DNA from: Nephrocerus scutellatus
Taxonomy: Eukaryota; Arthropoda; Insecta; Diptera; Pipunculidae
Direction of reading: 5' to 3'
Assembly (NCBI GenBank): GCA_947095585.1
Contig: OX352761.1
Span: 106,916,390-106,980,389 of the forward strand
Length of the DNA: 64,000 nucleotides
Below are positions 1 through 12,400 of this stretch, one piece after another. The position numbers were made by a program, and so were the translations under genes. The stretch's first letter is position 1, and the number at the start of each line of letters is the position of its first letter. The notes under the pieces were generated by a model that was not told the DNA's origin, searched no databases, and was given only the letters and a program-made list of their open reading frames with translations.

Positions 1-31
1 AAATTATCTTGTTTTTTGTTTGAAACGCTAG

Positions 32-569
32 GTACACTGAGGGCCATATTATAGACTAAAATTACACGAGGGTACCGTTTTGCGTCGTAGAATGGTGCTA
101 AAAATTTTGGACGCAAAAAGAAATAACGCAAACCGAAACATATTTTCTCGTATATTCCCCTTTACAAATGGTTGTAGATTTGTTCCAAAGTTTATAAAAA
201 TAATATTTTATGATGCAAATCGAAACAAATTTTCCCATACCTTTCAATATTTTTGACAGTATATTGGTTCCAATGATGAAATATTTTTTATTTTTTTATT
301 TTATTAAATTTCAATACATGTAACTACATATTTACATTTAATAGTATCAAGTAAGGGATTAAAAATAAAATTATAATGAAAAAAAATCAACTTTTTTTTG
401 CTAACAATTCACTTGCCGTGTTCAAAGCAGCTTCGTTTATTGGAATAACTTTTATTCCCATGTTTGTAACCACGCAAATCGAGGAAACAATGCAAACCAG
501 ATTGTATGTATGATGACGCAAATCAAAACAACGCAAAACGAGTATACGCAAATCGGGACCCCAGTGTAC
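32..569. mobile_element. MITE-like element with GTACACTG terminal inverted repeats
   Basis: The left end reads GTACACTGAGGG and the right end is the near-perfect inverse (CCCCAGTGTAC). The interior is AT-rich without a coding frame and is peppered with a short recurring motif close to ACGCAAATCGAAAC (around 120, 215, 470, 510 and 545). The tetranucleotide GCTA occurs just outside both ends and may be a target duplication, but one base on each side is left unpaired. Non-autonomous DNA transposon is an inference; the superfamily is unknown. Confidence 0.45.
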
Positions 570-813
570 AGCTATGGCTGCGGTTAAGAATTCAGCCGCT
601 ATGCAATTTATGCTGCATGATGGTCATAATGCAGTTTTGCAGCCAAGGCAGCGCAGCGTATCGGATACAAATGCAGTAAAACAACGACTGCGCAAAATAC
701 GCAAATGTAATTTTTCTACCAGCAGACTTAGTCGATTTAAAATGCAGTGCATACCGACTGCCTGTCATTTTTTGTGCAGAAATTATTGACCGCAACCTAT
801 ATAATGTAGCCGA

Positions 814-1058
814 TTATAGCCGTGTTTGAATCTACACTTCAGTTTCAGTTCGATTGGTATTCTTCACTACAGATAAATACCAATGTAACTCATCTGAAGT
901 AACTACACGAGCAGAAGACCTCTTCACTTATTTCAGTTGCGACATTTCGCCCAATTCTTAACTGTAGTTAAGAGTTGTCAATCGAACAGTCTCTTCACTT
1001 CTGTTACTTTAGATACAGCTAAAAATTCAGTTAATTGAATCCAATCGAACGCGGCTTA
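814..1058. mobile_element. MITE family A (TATAGCCGYGTTYGA ends), near-complete copy
   Basis: Left end TTATAGCCGTGTTTGAA and right end CAATCGAACGCGGCTTA are imperfect inverted repeats. The inside repeats the words 'cttcact', 'gaagtga' and 'aatcgaac' in both orientations, giving a partly self-complementary element. Related copies occur at 21200-21468 and, as a left half, at 18036-18110. No coding capacity. Confidence 0.5.
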
Positions 1059-1774
1059 TGTATCTGTCGTATTTCGACTTTCGACTTACGACAATTCGAA
1101 ATCCTCAAATTCGTAATTTCGACATGCACGAAGCATGTACGACAAACAAAATTAAAATTAATTTATATTTTGTTGTTTATACTTCTTTATTTCTTTTGTC
1201 GGAATCGATAAAACAAACTTAGTGCTTGGCTTGGAAATTTACACATTTTTTAGAATCTTGGTGTTTTTGAAGATTTAAATTAATTTATACTTTTTTATAT
1301 AAATCTAATATTTTTATATATTACAGTTTATGTAAGGAACGAAATTTGTTTTGACAAAATTACAAATACATTGCGACTAAAAACTAAAAAAACACCAAAA
1401 GGTCAGTGCTGCTCGCGTCATTCAAATGAATGTAGCGGCACGGCACAATAGATCAAAAATTCATAAATAACATTAAAAAATTAAAAATGATTACTTAAAA
1501 GTTAATACACGTTTGATTTCATACAAAATAATAATTTTAATTACAATTATTTCCCAGTCGAAGTCCAAATATGTGTTCGACCGAAACACGAACATTTCAC
1601 TCGAAATTAAGACTAGTTTTATGTCTCAATAATCGTGTTTAGTCGAAATGTCGACAAATGTGACGTCATCCGAAAGTCAAATGCTTACATAATCGACCCC
1701 CAGTAGTCACTGTCTTTGAAAGACAACTGTTTTTTAATTGATTTTTTTGTGTTTATGGTTTTAACTAAATCAAC
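1059..1774. other. AT-rich noncoding stretch, nothing coding
   Basis: No credible gene is seen. The two borders carry related 'tcgactttcg' and 'cgaaagtcaaatg' words in inverse orientation (about 1075-1095 and 1670-1685), so another degenerate MITE is possible but not demonstrable. Confidence 0.3.
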
Positions 1775-1803
1775 AATAGCCGTATTTTATTTGCCGAGGA
1801 ACA

Positions 1804-2215
1804 ACATATGTTTAAAATTTGAAGAAAATCGGGCTAATTTTTACAAAATTTATACGGGCACCCCTCGGGCCTCAAGGCCCATTCGCTCAAAAAATTTCCA
1901 AAACGTTTTGTCCATCAGAGATACACATGTGTTTAACATTTGAAGAAAATCTGGCTAACTTTTAAAAAAATTATATGGGCACCCCTCGGGTCTCAGGACC
2001 CGTTCACTCCAAAAACTTTAAAAAAATGTTGTCCATCGGATATACACAGGTGTATAAAATTTGAAGAAAAACGCCACGATCGCGGTGCCCGAGGGCCCCA
2101 ATTTTTTACAAAAAGTGTTGCCTATTGGAGATCCATACGTATATAAAATTTGAAAAAAATCATGTTAATCTCCTCGCGAGGTGACTTATTTTCTATCTCT
2201 GTCTTGCATGAAAAT
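1804..2215 (+). repeat. Tandem repeat family S (about 100-125 bp units), forward copy
   Basis: Three degenerate units recur here, each with a CTCGGG-rich core, then 'tttacaaa', then 'tccatcgga' and 'atacacatgtgt', then 'aaaatttgaagaaaatc'. The 'atacacatgtgt' landmarks fall near 1920, 2041 and 2118. The same family recurs at 2941-3290 (reverse) and 31720-32580 (forward). Short open frames here (for example 1716-1943) are repeat by-products. Confidence 0.6.
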
Positions 2216-2798
2216 TTAAATCACATAATTTTTTTCGATTTTTATAAACGCAAAAAAATTATTTGTTGTTTAAAAGCAGCTGTCAATATATGTCAGTGAT
2301 ATTGTTTCCAACGATTAAGTTCATAAGTTAAATAAGTCTCGGTTTCGAAAACGGCTATAGTTTGAAGTTTCTAAAATTTAGATTGGCATCACTTTTTCAA
2401 TTCTCTTGTCATTCATTTAACTGTTCAAATTTATTTGTTTGGCTGTTAAAAAAAGTTATCAAAATTGTTCGTGCTTTTGATTATATAAATAAAAAAAGCT
2501 GGGAATTTATGTTGAATTCGAATTGAGAAAAAATCTGCCATAGATTGATTCGTTGGCTGCCAAGTTGTTCGTTTTTCCTAAAAAACCAATCGACGGAAGA
2601 TCGGAAATCACAAGCTGTACATTTCGACATATTTACCCCTTTTTTTACTAACACCAACAACTGATGTCATTTTGCTTAGCAGGTGGCACAATTTATTGTT
2701 TGATTTGTGTTCACTGTGACTTTTCCTTTGGAATAAATATAAAATATAATTGCAACAAAACAATGGAAACAAAAGATTGACGCTTTTTTAATTTCTCT
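2216..2798. other. AT-rich noncoding stretch
   Basis: No open frame, structured RNA or recognisable transposon was seen between family S and the MITE that follows. Confidence 0.3.
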
Positions 2799-2940
2799 AT
2801 AGCTGTATTTTATATGGAATCCGAATAAGGAATTCGAATGTCAAAACCAGCCAAACAGCAGGTTTTCAAATTCCAAAGAAGGAATTCGAAAGTGCAATTG
2901 TGTTGTAATTCCTTATTAGTCGGCAAATAAAATAAGGCTT
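2799..2940. mobile_element. MITE family B, complete fold-back copy (about 140 bp)
   Basis: The left arm (TATAGCTGTATTTTAT, then CGAATAAGGAATTCGAA) and right arm (GGAATTCGAA, then TTCCTTATTAGTCGGCAAAT, then AAATAAGGCTTA) are inverted repeats around a short centre containing 'accagccaaacagcaggtttt'. The right part recurs at 4829-4915 with high similarity. Confidence 0.55.
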
Positions 2941-3290
2941 ATATTAACATCGCTTGCCCGTGGCACGTTGCCGTTTGCCAGTCGTTCGGTCGGTTTGTCG
3001 TGGAATCTTGCGATCAATTTTTAACACACTTCCCACATCCCGATTTAATTGAAATTTTGCACGCATGTGTAATTCCGGAGACAACACTTTCTATTAAAAT
3101 TTGGAGCCCCTCGGGCCTAAGGTCCCCGTTTCCTGATTTTCTTTAAATTTTATACACATGTGTATCTACGATGGAAAACTCTTTTTGTAAAAATTTTGGA
3201 GACCCCGGGCCACGGTGTCGTGGGACCCCATAAATATTTTTTTTAAAATTAACCCGATTTTCTTTAAAAAGTAAAGTTAAAAAGAAGAAT
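2941..3290 (-). repeat. Tandem repeat family S, reverse copy
   Basis: Reading the minus strand, the landmarks of family S appear: 'gggtctcc', 'tttttacaaaaag', 'atacacatgtgt', and a terminal block with 'cacgggcaagcg'. The orientation is opposite to 1804-2215. Confidence 0.55.
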
Positions 3291-3964
3291 AATTTACCAG
3301 CTCAACCAAAAAACAACCAACCCGCAACTATCGGAAATATATATATGTATTAATATAAATTCGTAACAAGCCGAAGCCTAATATAATAGCCTTGCTGTAG
3401 ATTAAAATAAACAAATATGAGGTTACGTCAATTAAATTATAACATAAAATTTAGCAAAGTGCTAATTTATAAGTTATTAACATCATCAAATGTGGCAAAA
3501 CTTAATTTTGTACAACTTGATCGATGCCGGCTTTCTTCTTGAGAACCTATGGAGCTCGAGTGACGAGTAGTTTCGCTAATCTTTAATGTGTCAAAAAGTG
3601 GTTTTGATAATTTTTATTACCATGTGATTGATTTTGCATGGGAAATAAGTTCTGCAAAATGAGAAGCACCACCTCCATATGCACTTCAATTTACTGTGCG
3701 ATTACGTAAAGTATCCGTTTTCACGAGAGTAATGTAAATAAGTTGTAATGGACGTGCACGTTGCGTTAACTGAAATAAATGACATAGTCAGGAGCGCTCC
3801 TTTGTTTAAAATCTAGGCGACGAAACGTATAAAGGAATTTGTTTGCAAAAGATGTCATAAACTAAATAAAATTCTAAATTGTGTTCATTTATAATCGGGT
3901 CCCTAAATAACACCTTGACCGTGTCATTTCTATTACTTCGACAAATCTTGACATTTTAAAACTT
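3291..3964. other. AT-rich noncoding stretch
   Basis: No coding frame or recognisable element. A microsatellite-like 'atatatatgtat' occurs near 3338. Confidence 0.3.
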
Positions 3965-4506
3965 CCCTCCCGGCCAGCCGCATCATAAACATAACGTTTA
4001 CGTTACGGTACGTTTTGACGGTACGATTACGGTACGTATACCGCACTTTTGTCACAAGAGAAGTGAAACAAATTTACGCAGTGTTTCGTATTCATTAGTG
4101 TGTATAAATTTGGTCCTATTTGATGTCACGAAAACGTAAGATTTACGGCTCCTAATAAATGTAACGTTTTTAAGTAATTTAAGCGCTACGTTTAAGTTAA
4201 AAATTTAAGTGCTGTTCCTTTTGGAATTTAGCGTAAATAAATATTCATATATATATTTAAATATATATTATTAAATAAATAAAACTGGGCGTTCAATATT
4301 AACAGATGTACTGTAATAGGTGTTTGTGGAACCATTTCCTTGAACCACTCTAGCACTCTTACAAATATTAACTAAAATTTTTGACTGGTTAATAAGTGTA
4401 AAACGTTTAGAACTTATGTGAAAAGGATAGAATGGCATATGTTAGTGTCTTGTAAAAAAAAACTGCGTAAACTCACCGTTCTCGGTGCGTTTTTGTGCCG
4501 GGAGGG
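3965..4506. mobile_element. MITE-like element with CCCTCCCGGC ends
   Basis: A perfect 10-bp inverted repeat CCCTCCCGGC / GCCGGGAGGG bounds about 540 bp with no coding frame. The interior contains 'gtttacgttacggtacgt' and 'ggtacgattacggtacgta', short near-direct repeats. The right-hand 120 bp are duplicated at 4705-4825. Confidence 0.5.
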
Positions 4507-4704
4507 TTAGATTATAATAAAACTAGTGTGGCGACAGCCAGTTGTAAGAATAAACGGGCCCTAGTTTGTATTATTCAATTTAATGTCAATTGTCTTATAA
4601 TTAAAATATTTCTCAATTGTATTTAAAAGTGTTGCTTCAATTATTAGGCGCGTTCGATGTAGCTGAGCGCTCAGACCTCAGAGACACTGTTACACGACAA
4701 AATG

Positions 4705-4825
4705 AAAAAAATTGTTGACTGGATAATAAATGTAAAACGTTTAGAATTTATGTGAAAAGGAGAGAATGACATATGTTAGTGTTAAAAAAACTGCGTAAAC
4801 TCACCGTTCTCGGTGCTTTTTAATT
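4705..4825 (+). repeat. Second, truncated copy of the right end of the CCCTCCCGGC element
   Basis: Positions 4713-4822 repeat 4380-4490 almost base for base (landmarks 'taaaacgtttagaa', 'catatgttagtg', 'aaactcaccgttctcggtgc'). The copy stops before the terminal GGAGGG and abuts the partial MITE B, so it was cut by that insertion or by deletion. Confidence 0.6.
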
Positions 4826-4828
4826 TAC

Positions 4829-4915
4829 CAGCCAAACAGCAGGTTTTCACAATTCCAAAGAAGGAATTCGACAGTGCAATTGTTCTTGTTCCTCGGCAAA
4901 TAAAATACGGCTAAT
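4829..4915 (+). mobile_element. MITE family B, right-end fragment
   Basis: Matches 2846-2936 ('accagccaaacagcaggtttt', 'ttccaaagaaggaattcga', 'cggcaaataaaata'). It ends with the 29-bp word that is inverted at 1775-1803. Confidence 0.55.
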
Positions 4916-5815
4916 GATAAAATGAGGTATAAAGTATTTGTCATTCCCTGAACCAAGACACAATATCTCTTTTCTGAAGAAGCATTCTTTAAAGTATAAA
5001 AATGAATGCATCTAAAAAACCATATACTTCCGAAAGTATCGCATATCATAGTGTATCGCCCAGTCAAATTGACATCAAGAGCGTGCCTGTAATTAACTGC
5101 CGTCTTGATGTGTCTACCTTAGTTGTTTTTCTAAACTTACATTTAGCGCTTATCAACTTTAACAAAAAATCTGCATACATACACCACATGGATGAAATAA
5201 GCAGTTTGGTCGATAACAGACTGATAAATTAATAACATATTAATTATAAAAACACAAAATGCAATATAGAAGACTCTTATTAGCTACAGTAGGTAGGCTA
5301 TTGACTTTTCATTACCAATACGCAGTCGATCATTTTTTTTAATTTTTGTTAAGAGGTAAGAACCCTAACCAACCGTTGGCTGTGTGGAGCTATTAAATCG
5401 GCCAAAATGTAAACAAAAATCTAATTTTTTGTGATAATAACCAGTACGAGTGTTTGTTCTATTGCACTTGCGCTTTTAAGACCAACTCGCGATACCGACT
5501 CATTGTGTTTACCAAAGCACTCGATCGTTACATTTTGTGATCTACCGCAGAATTGTACCGCTGGAGGGTAGATCTGTGTACCCCGTGCCAATGGGGTATG
5601 GGTGGCATAGGTGTATGTATATCTTTTAAAAATACATATGAAACCGGGTATAGGTATCAATGTGCAAGTATTGTACGAATAATAGCAAGCTGCATTACTT
5701 TTAGAGTTGTGATATATTCTTATCAGTCAATTAATTTAATTTGGGGTTTTCTATCTACAGTTGATATCTACACGAGATGTCTTGGATTAACGTGAACACC
5801 GCCAACTGAGGGCAT
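4916..5815. other. Noncoding stretch, nothing recognised
   Basis: Only short open frames of fewer than 82 codons occur, none with recognisable similarity. No tRNA or repeat structure was seen. Confidence 0.3.
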
Positions 5816-8021
5816 AATTCCACGGTCCTCTTCGGACGCGGATTAGTTAAACGACAATCAACGCCCATCTGGGAAGAAGTGCCAGTATTAAGTCAATGGT
5901 TAGAGCAGAACCGATCTTAAATTTCTGCCGATCTTTGGTTCACGACAACCGGTTGAGATATACAACTCGACAGAAAACGCATCATCGCACCGGTAGCATC
6001 AGGTCGGGCTCTGATGTACTAAAGATTTTGGTAACACCAAGCCTTCAGCTGATGTTACCATTCTAGCGATCTACCCGCATTTGGGTAGTAACCCACCAGC
6101 TATGTCTAGCCCAGAACGAAACTGGGTCCTCAATCAAAAGTTGGCCCAGACTCAGCTAACCTCCAAGGAGATCAACCTCATCTGTTGGTTACGGCTTACG
6201 GCCAACTCCCGTAGTACCAACGCGACCTTGGTGAGATCTGACATCAAGGGACTCAGTTCGTTCAGTATGAGTGCCTGGGCGTAGGTATACTCTACAGCCT
6301 TGGCAGCACATCGTCCGGAATCTCGAACCCAATCATTTTTCAGTAGGATACCGTGCTATCCTAGGCCGCCCAGGATAGAAACTATCCCAGGCACATCACA
6401 GACCTGTATACGAATAGGCCACTGAATACGAAGACAGTCCCCTGCTAGACATTCTAAGTACCAGTAGCCCATTCAGGGTCACAAAGTACGAAGACATTGC
6501 CCATAAAGACCATACTCGAAGTACCCGCGGCCCTTATTAATCTCCCGTGATAAAGCTCCGCCCCATATCCAGATAAGATTTTAGTTTGCATTTGGACTCC
6601 ACCACGAGTTTACCACTCCTCCTTTCTTAACCGGGCTTGTGACCGAATACGGCGGAGTTCAAGTGTCTACAGTTAATGTTTTGAATGTCAGACTCAAACG
6701 TACAAAGCAGAAAGGCAGCCGGTTTGCCGTTTATTGTTCGTTCTCCAAACATGTCCATTGACCTAGTATGTAAGGGAACCGCTCTACTTCCCGAACACAC
6801 TTCAAAGTTATCCGCTAGTTATCTAATAAATCGCAACATAAAATTATATAACGCCATATCGCAAATAAATGTGGACACTCTTTGAAGACCAATATAACTG
6901 CAATGGAAACATACTGCTCGATTTCTGCGCCACACACAGACACGGAGACACAAAATATTCACACAAGGCACTACACAAATACGCATGAGTTTCACCTGGG
7001 AGGCGACACCGCTCACATCCTCATAGAACGGAAATAGTCAACTCTACCGATGACGTTGGAAACAAACGCGGCTATGAAATCTACGCAGATCACGTTTTGT
7101 TCATATGCACGCTATCTCTGACCCTGAATTTTCGTAAATCTCAGCAGCAAGCTGCGAGTCCGAAGTTCAACATAGGCTATTTGAAAGTATAGCAGTTAGA
7201 TCTTTCTTTAACTACATTGATACTGAAGTAACACCGAACTACAACCAGGTATCACTACCGGCGAAATACCGGACATGTATTTGTAAAGCAATTATTAACT
7301 CCGTCAGCGAAAAACAAGGCATAACTCTTAAAGACCAGGAAAGAATGGATCTCACTCAAGAACTGGGACAAAGTTGCATAAAAAAAAGGTTAACCAGCCA
7401 ACTACTCATCATCAACTCAAAAGGGATCAGACGCATAGCTAAGATCAATGTACTCTGCTCTTAATCACCAAGTTAAACGCTCAGCAAGAAATAGCAAACG
7501 GATGTTCAGTTCAAAACATATCCAGACCAGGATAGAATGGATCTCACTCAAGACCTGTGATAAAGTTGCCAAAAAAAAAAAGGTTACCCAGCCAACTACT
7601 CACCATCAACTCAAAACAGGAACATGACGCACAAGATCATGGTACTCTGATTTCAATCACCAAACTAAACTCACAACATCTCAAATATGTCAAAGAAGCA
7701 ATGCGGGAAAAAAAACTCCGTAAAACGTATACGGAGCTTTTTTTACAGTAAGTACGAAAAAATGCAGCTTCCCTTCTTGAGCAGAAAAACAGCATTTTAA
7801 ACCCAACAGTGATAAACAGCTAGCCTGATGGAAATAGCAATCCGAGAACATAGCTCATGAAAACAACATCTGGGCTACAGACGACAGAAACCAGAAAGAA
7901 GAATCTCAAAACTAGCAAAGCATCAAAAGGCTTCGACAACATCGCCCCTGAGCTTGTTTTCTAAACTGCAGTTCTACAAAGGCTGCTTGAAATACTGCTC
8001 CTCAGTACTTGAAAAGGAATG
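5816..8021 (+). other. Degenerate, higher-GC block, probably decayed retroelement sequence
   Basis: Base composition rises relative to the neighbours at about 5815 and the region is full of short, broken frames. No motif is good enough for a family call. It contains a tandem duplication (separate entry) and a small inverted repeat around 7706-7743 (CTCCGTAAAACGTATACGGAG). It leads directly into an RTE-like fragment. Transposon origin is an inference from context. Confidence 0.3.
7334..7640 (+). repeat. Imperfect tandem duplication, about 190-bp offset
   Basis: The block starting 'gaccaggaaagaatggatct' at 7334 is repeated from 7524 ('gaccaggatagaatggatct'), followed in both by 'cactcaag', a poly-A run, 'aggtta', and 'cagccaactactca.catcaactcaaaa'. 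The copies differ by substitutions and small indels, so the duplication is not recent. Confidence 0.6.
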
Positions 8022-9135
8022 AACCACATCGCTGTCGTGTTCCATAAATCGTACTGCAAAGAACTTTCCGAGCAGCATCTTCTTCGCTCATGCGAGCTAG
8101 GTGCCCTGCCCACCGGAGCCTACCGAGCTTAATTCTCTTCACTATATCGCGGTAACGCTCGTAGATCTCATCATTATAGAGTCTCCATAATCATCCTTCA
8201 TCACATACGGGGCCAACAATTCTCCGTAAGATTTTTCTCTGGAACGCGGCTAAGAGGTCAGAATGTTTTTTGCTTAGCACCCAGTCTCGGATCCATATGT
8301 AAGTACTGGTATGACCATTGTCCTATATACCAGCAGCTTGGATGTTATGGTTAGGTTCCTGGATGTGAGAGTCTTGACAGTCTATAGTAGGCTTTGTAGG
8401 CTTTAAGCAACCGTGAGCGTATTCCTATTTCCAAGTTGTTATCGGCTGATACAGTTGACCCGCGATAGTTAAAGGATTTCACTACTTCAAATTCGCGCTC
8501 CACTAGTTTAATTGAGGGACCAATGTTGGATCTTCTACTCGCAGAAGTGGCCACCATGTACTTGGTTTTGCTCTCATTTATGTGCAGCCCAAGATTTCAT
8601 GCCACCTGCTCGATCTGTATGAAACTTCCTATACAGCTCTTGGGTTTCTACCAACGATGTCAATATCGTCTGCGTAAGCCAGTATCTGAATGGACTTATA
8701 AAGGATTGTTCGTCTCGTCGTTACGCTAGAGTCTAGGATCGCTTTCCCAACTCCAGGTTGAAGAGGACGGAGGCCAGTCCATCCCCTAATCAGAGCCCTT
8801 ATAGATGTTAAATAGGCTTGATAGTGATCCGGATATTTGGCTCATAACATTGATTATGGTCAATCTACATAGTCGTGTCAGTTTATTTGGGATGCCGAAT
8901 TCTCTCATGGCTTTATAAAGTTATCTCTGGCCATAAAGTCTGGCATTAAAGTCTATAAAAGATGTAGTGAGTTTTGAAACTCTTGACATTTTTCTATTAC
9001 CAGTCTAAGATTGAAAATCTGATCAGTTGTTGATTTATTGCCTGGGATGAAGCCACACTGGTGTGGCCAATAACGACTTTAGCATATGGGGCTATCCTGT
9101 CTTGAAGGATAGGGGAGAAAATCTTATACGCGTTA
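8022..9135 (-). mobile_element. RTE-like LINE fragment, reverse transcriptase and C-terminus (copy 1 of 5)
   Basis: The minus strand encodes, with many stops and frame changes, pieces of an RTE-type polyprotein. The upstream part (8870-9130) carries an RT finger/palm stretch resembling 'YQCGFIPGNKSTTDQIF' and 'FIDF'. The downstream part (8060-8560) carries the C-terminal tail with 'FNYRGSTVSADNNLEI' and 'LLKAYKAYYRLSRL' and a GRLRWAGHLAR-type segment. The same DNA recurs at 28760-29350, 33571-35330, 50870-51432 and 55591-57006. The copy lacks the endonuclease and is dead. Confidence 0.7.
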
Positions 9136-9437
9136 CTCAACAATATGCGACATGAATAATGCGAATTTGAGAAGTAAAGTGCTCAACACCCGTATCAATG
9201 TTATCAAAGCCGTCCACATCGACTTTTCATTCGCTGCCACTTCCATTCAGCTGAGTTTGTACACAAGAACACAGTTCACTGCTATTAATTCAATGAAGCG
9301 GACTACCGCTAATTAATTTCCTCCCAGAGAACAAATTTGAGAAGCAGCGGTTAGTCGTGTTTTTGGTGCCTTTATCGTTGGAGTTATAAAAAAAAATCGC
9401 GTAAAAAGTGTGACAATAAAATCAAAGCAGTAACAAT
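9136..9437 (+). promoter_or_regulatory. Presumed 5' UTR and promoter of the small two-exon gene
   Basis: Sequence between the RTE fragment and the ATG at 9438. It contains runs typical of fly 5' leaders ('gcgtaaaaagtgtgacaat', 'aaatcaaagcagtaacaat') directly before the start codon. No clear TATA box or initiator could be assigned, so the transcription start is not defined. Confidence 0.3.
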
Positions 9438-12400
9438 ATGGCCAACACAATAGCAGCCGCACATGAGCACATCAATTACCTGGACAGCATCCTGCACGAG
9501 GAGGAGTCCCGATGCGAATACAGTCATGAATGGCGGCGCTATTCGATCTCACGGTCTGGACGTTTCAAATCAAAAAATAAGAAGCGCGACGCTGTCGATT
9601 TGAATCTTTTCGATTCGAATGGAACTACGGAGATACACATGCAACAGGAACAGGATAAGGTGGGTAGGCAGGATTGCACTGATGGTCTATTGTAGTTTTT
9701 ATTTGGGGGTTTTTTCAAAAATTTCCATGTGTTGGATTTGATTCAATTCATTCAATCGTATAGCGTTGTATCAGACGTCTTATCTTCCAAGAAGAAAGAT
9801 GTGTGGGAGTTACCTGGGATATGTGGTAATAAAAAAAACACACAACGGTCGGTTAGAGGATGTGCGCGTTGCAGTTATCTAAAAAAAGATAACTAATTTA
9901 GTATTGCAAATTGCAAACACAACAACAATTGGTTTGATTACTCTGCGATAGCCGTTGGATTTTGCAAAATAATGTTTGGTGAACTATTTTGATAGCTACA
10001 ATTGTGATGAATTGTGATAAATTTTTTATGTTGTTTTATCTTTATCTTTTTACCTTTTCAACCTCGTTTATCTTCTTTATCTTTAAAATTCAATAAATTA
10101 TGTACGAACAACATTCGTAGTAAGAACGCATCTCACGCGACTTTGCATGGAAGGTGAATTCTTTACCAAAAGCTTTTATTAATTATTATTATATAAATGC
10201 AATTTATTTAATGCCCGGTGATTCTTAGGAATTGTATGTACCCGCTGCGCTGATGACAACAACTTCGTCAACGAGTTTCAAATTTTGCGCGCCTTTGTTA
10301 ATCTCCAACACCATTCTAGAAACCTATATAAATAAAAATGAAATGCTGTTCGTTGGTAACCGCATAACTTGAGAACGGCTGGACCGATTTGGCTCATTTT
10401 ATTTTAAAAAGTTCGTCATAATCTAAGTAAAGTTTATACGGAAAGAAAAATGGGAAAAAATGCTCGAAAATTGAAAATCCGGGAATAACTGAAAGTACTC
10501 TTTTCCATGGGATTTTTGTATGAACACGCGACCATAACTCACGATTCGAATGATGGGGAATTTCTTTTTTTTTGTTCTTTTTGTTCCTGGAAAAGAAAGA
10601 CAATCGGAGAATTCGGACAAACTGCAAAAATCATAATTTTTTACATCAATTACAATAAATAAATCACAAGGGCAGTCATTGAGTGTTTGCGGCATTAACC
10701 TTGAAAATCCATGCCTCTTGCATGGTTAATTGTATGTCGCCTGTTCCAGTGTCGGAAAACCATCTGCTTTGTTTGTTTACACGTCAGATAACAAAACAAG
10801 TAAAAAATAGTGCGCGTACCATTTACGCGCGGTTGAAGGGAATCTTCTTTGACTTCGAAAAGCCCACTAAAAGACCCAAAAAGACCCAAAAGACCATGAA
10901 AAGACCCCCAAATCTCCCAAAAGAATTATTAAAAGACATCCGAAAGACCGTCAAAAGAATCACAAAAGACCCCAAAAGCCCCAAAATACCCACAAAGGAC
11001 CACCAAAACACCTCTTGAAGGCACACCAAAAGACTCTCAATAGAATCATAAAAGACCCCCAAAACATCGTCAAAATACCCTTAAAAGACCCCCCAGAGGA
11101 CCCTCAAAAGACCATACCGAATTGCATAATGTAATTTAAAAATGTAACACAATAATGTGACCAATAATGTGACTCAAAATCGCAACACAAAATTATTTTT
11201 GATACCGTACTTATAAAAATGTCATGTATCATAAAGCACTGAGTACACCCAGTACACAGCAGTACTCCATACAGTGATGTTCAAGCAAAGAATAAAAACA
11301 AACAAATGCTTTGTTTGGATTGGTTTGCTATGGAAATGCAATCGAAATCGAAATGTTAATAAAACACCTTGAGATTCATTGTGATTTCAAATGTAATGAA
11401 AGAAAATAGATCATTTGGTTGACGTTTTCTTCTCGATTTTACTTTTATTTAATATTTCCAAAAGCTTTTCACAAATTCACAAAACGTTCACAGACAAATT
11501 TATTGAAAGTTGGGCAGGACATCGTCTGTCGGATCAGATTTTTTTTTTAGTAATTTGTTCGTTTCTCTTTTGCGCACAGAAATTTAAGCTTTCTTTTCGG
11601 TCTTCTTGGGCAAAAGTACTGCCTGGATATTCGGTAAAACACTACTTTGAGCAATGATAATAATATTTGGTGCGTCAGACCCTTTCGGTCCAGGTCCTAG
11701 CCTCTCGCGGTTGTGTTGTGTTGTGCGTGTTATATTTGTGCACACAAATTGAAGGGACCTACAATTTAAAGCCCTACCCGAAAAGCGAATTGAGGAGCTT
11801 TTCATGATGAGAAATAAGTTCTCTGTGGTCAAATGTATGGCTACTTTCTTATCCTACTTCGCATTATTAAGGTCAGGCGTTGCAACTTGACCCGCCTAAA
11901 GGCAAATTCCTACAACGCAGTATTTAAAAGAACAGAACTGTTTATCATTATGATTATAAAAAATCCATTGTTATTTCGTTTTCTTAGGAAACATTTGTAT
12001 CAATATTGTGCCAAATAAACAAAAGTCTCGCAATTAAATGAAAACAAATTGCGCGCGTGCTTTTGCATTTGATATTGAAACTTTATGATCCTCTGTCTGA
12101 GCAAATAAATACACCAGAGTATTATCTGCACCTCTTTTCGGAATAAATTGATAATTTCGGCTTTAACGCGTCTGCTGCATTTAATCAGTTCTTTCACTCT
12201 TCTTATGTTCCAATTGAACGATAAGGTTACTACTGCGACGGTTTTTGTAAGCGTGATATCACAGAGAAACTGTGATCCAGGGACAAATGGTTGCGTCTAT
12301 AATATGACGAAGACACTCCTATCGTTTCGAATGTGCGCGACTATCTGCCTGTTCGTCGAGTTCGTCAAGTGCAATATAACTTAAAACTGAATCAATTATT

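Larger units (their letters stand above)
1775..4915. repeat. Long-range inverted repeat pair bounding a 3.1-kb block
   Basis: Positions 1775-1803 are the reverse complement of 4887-4915 with 28 of 29 bases matching (core CCGTATTTTATTTGCCGAGG). Between them lie the satellite-like blocks at 1804-2215 and 2941-3290, in opposite orientation to each other, and several MITEs. The right arm is also the end of a partial copy of the MITE at 2799-2940, so the pair may come from two independent MITE ends rather than one large transposon. Confidence 0.5.

Noticed and set aside
10683..11062. Lysine/proline-rich frame (111 codons) on plus and hydrophobic frame on minus
   Set aside because: Both arise from the AAAGACCCC minisatellite and from helicase debris read in the wrong frame.
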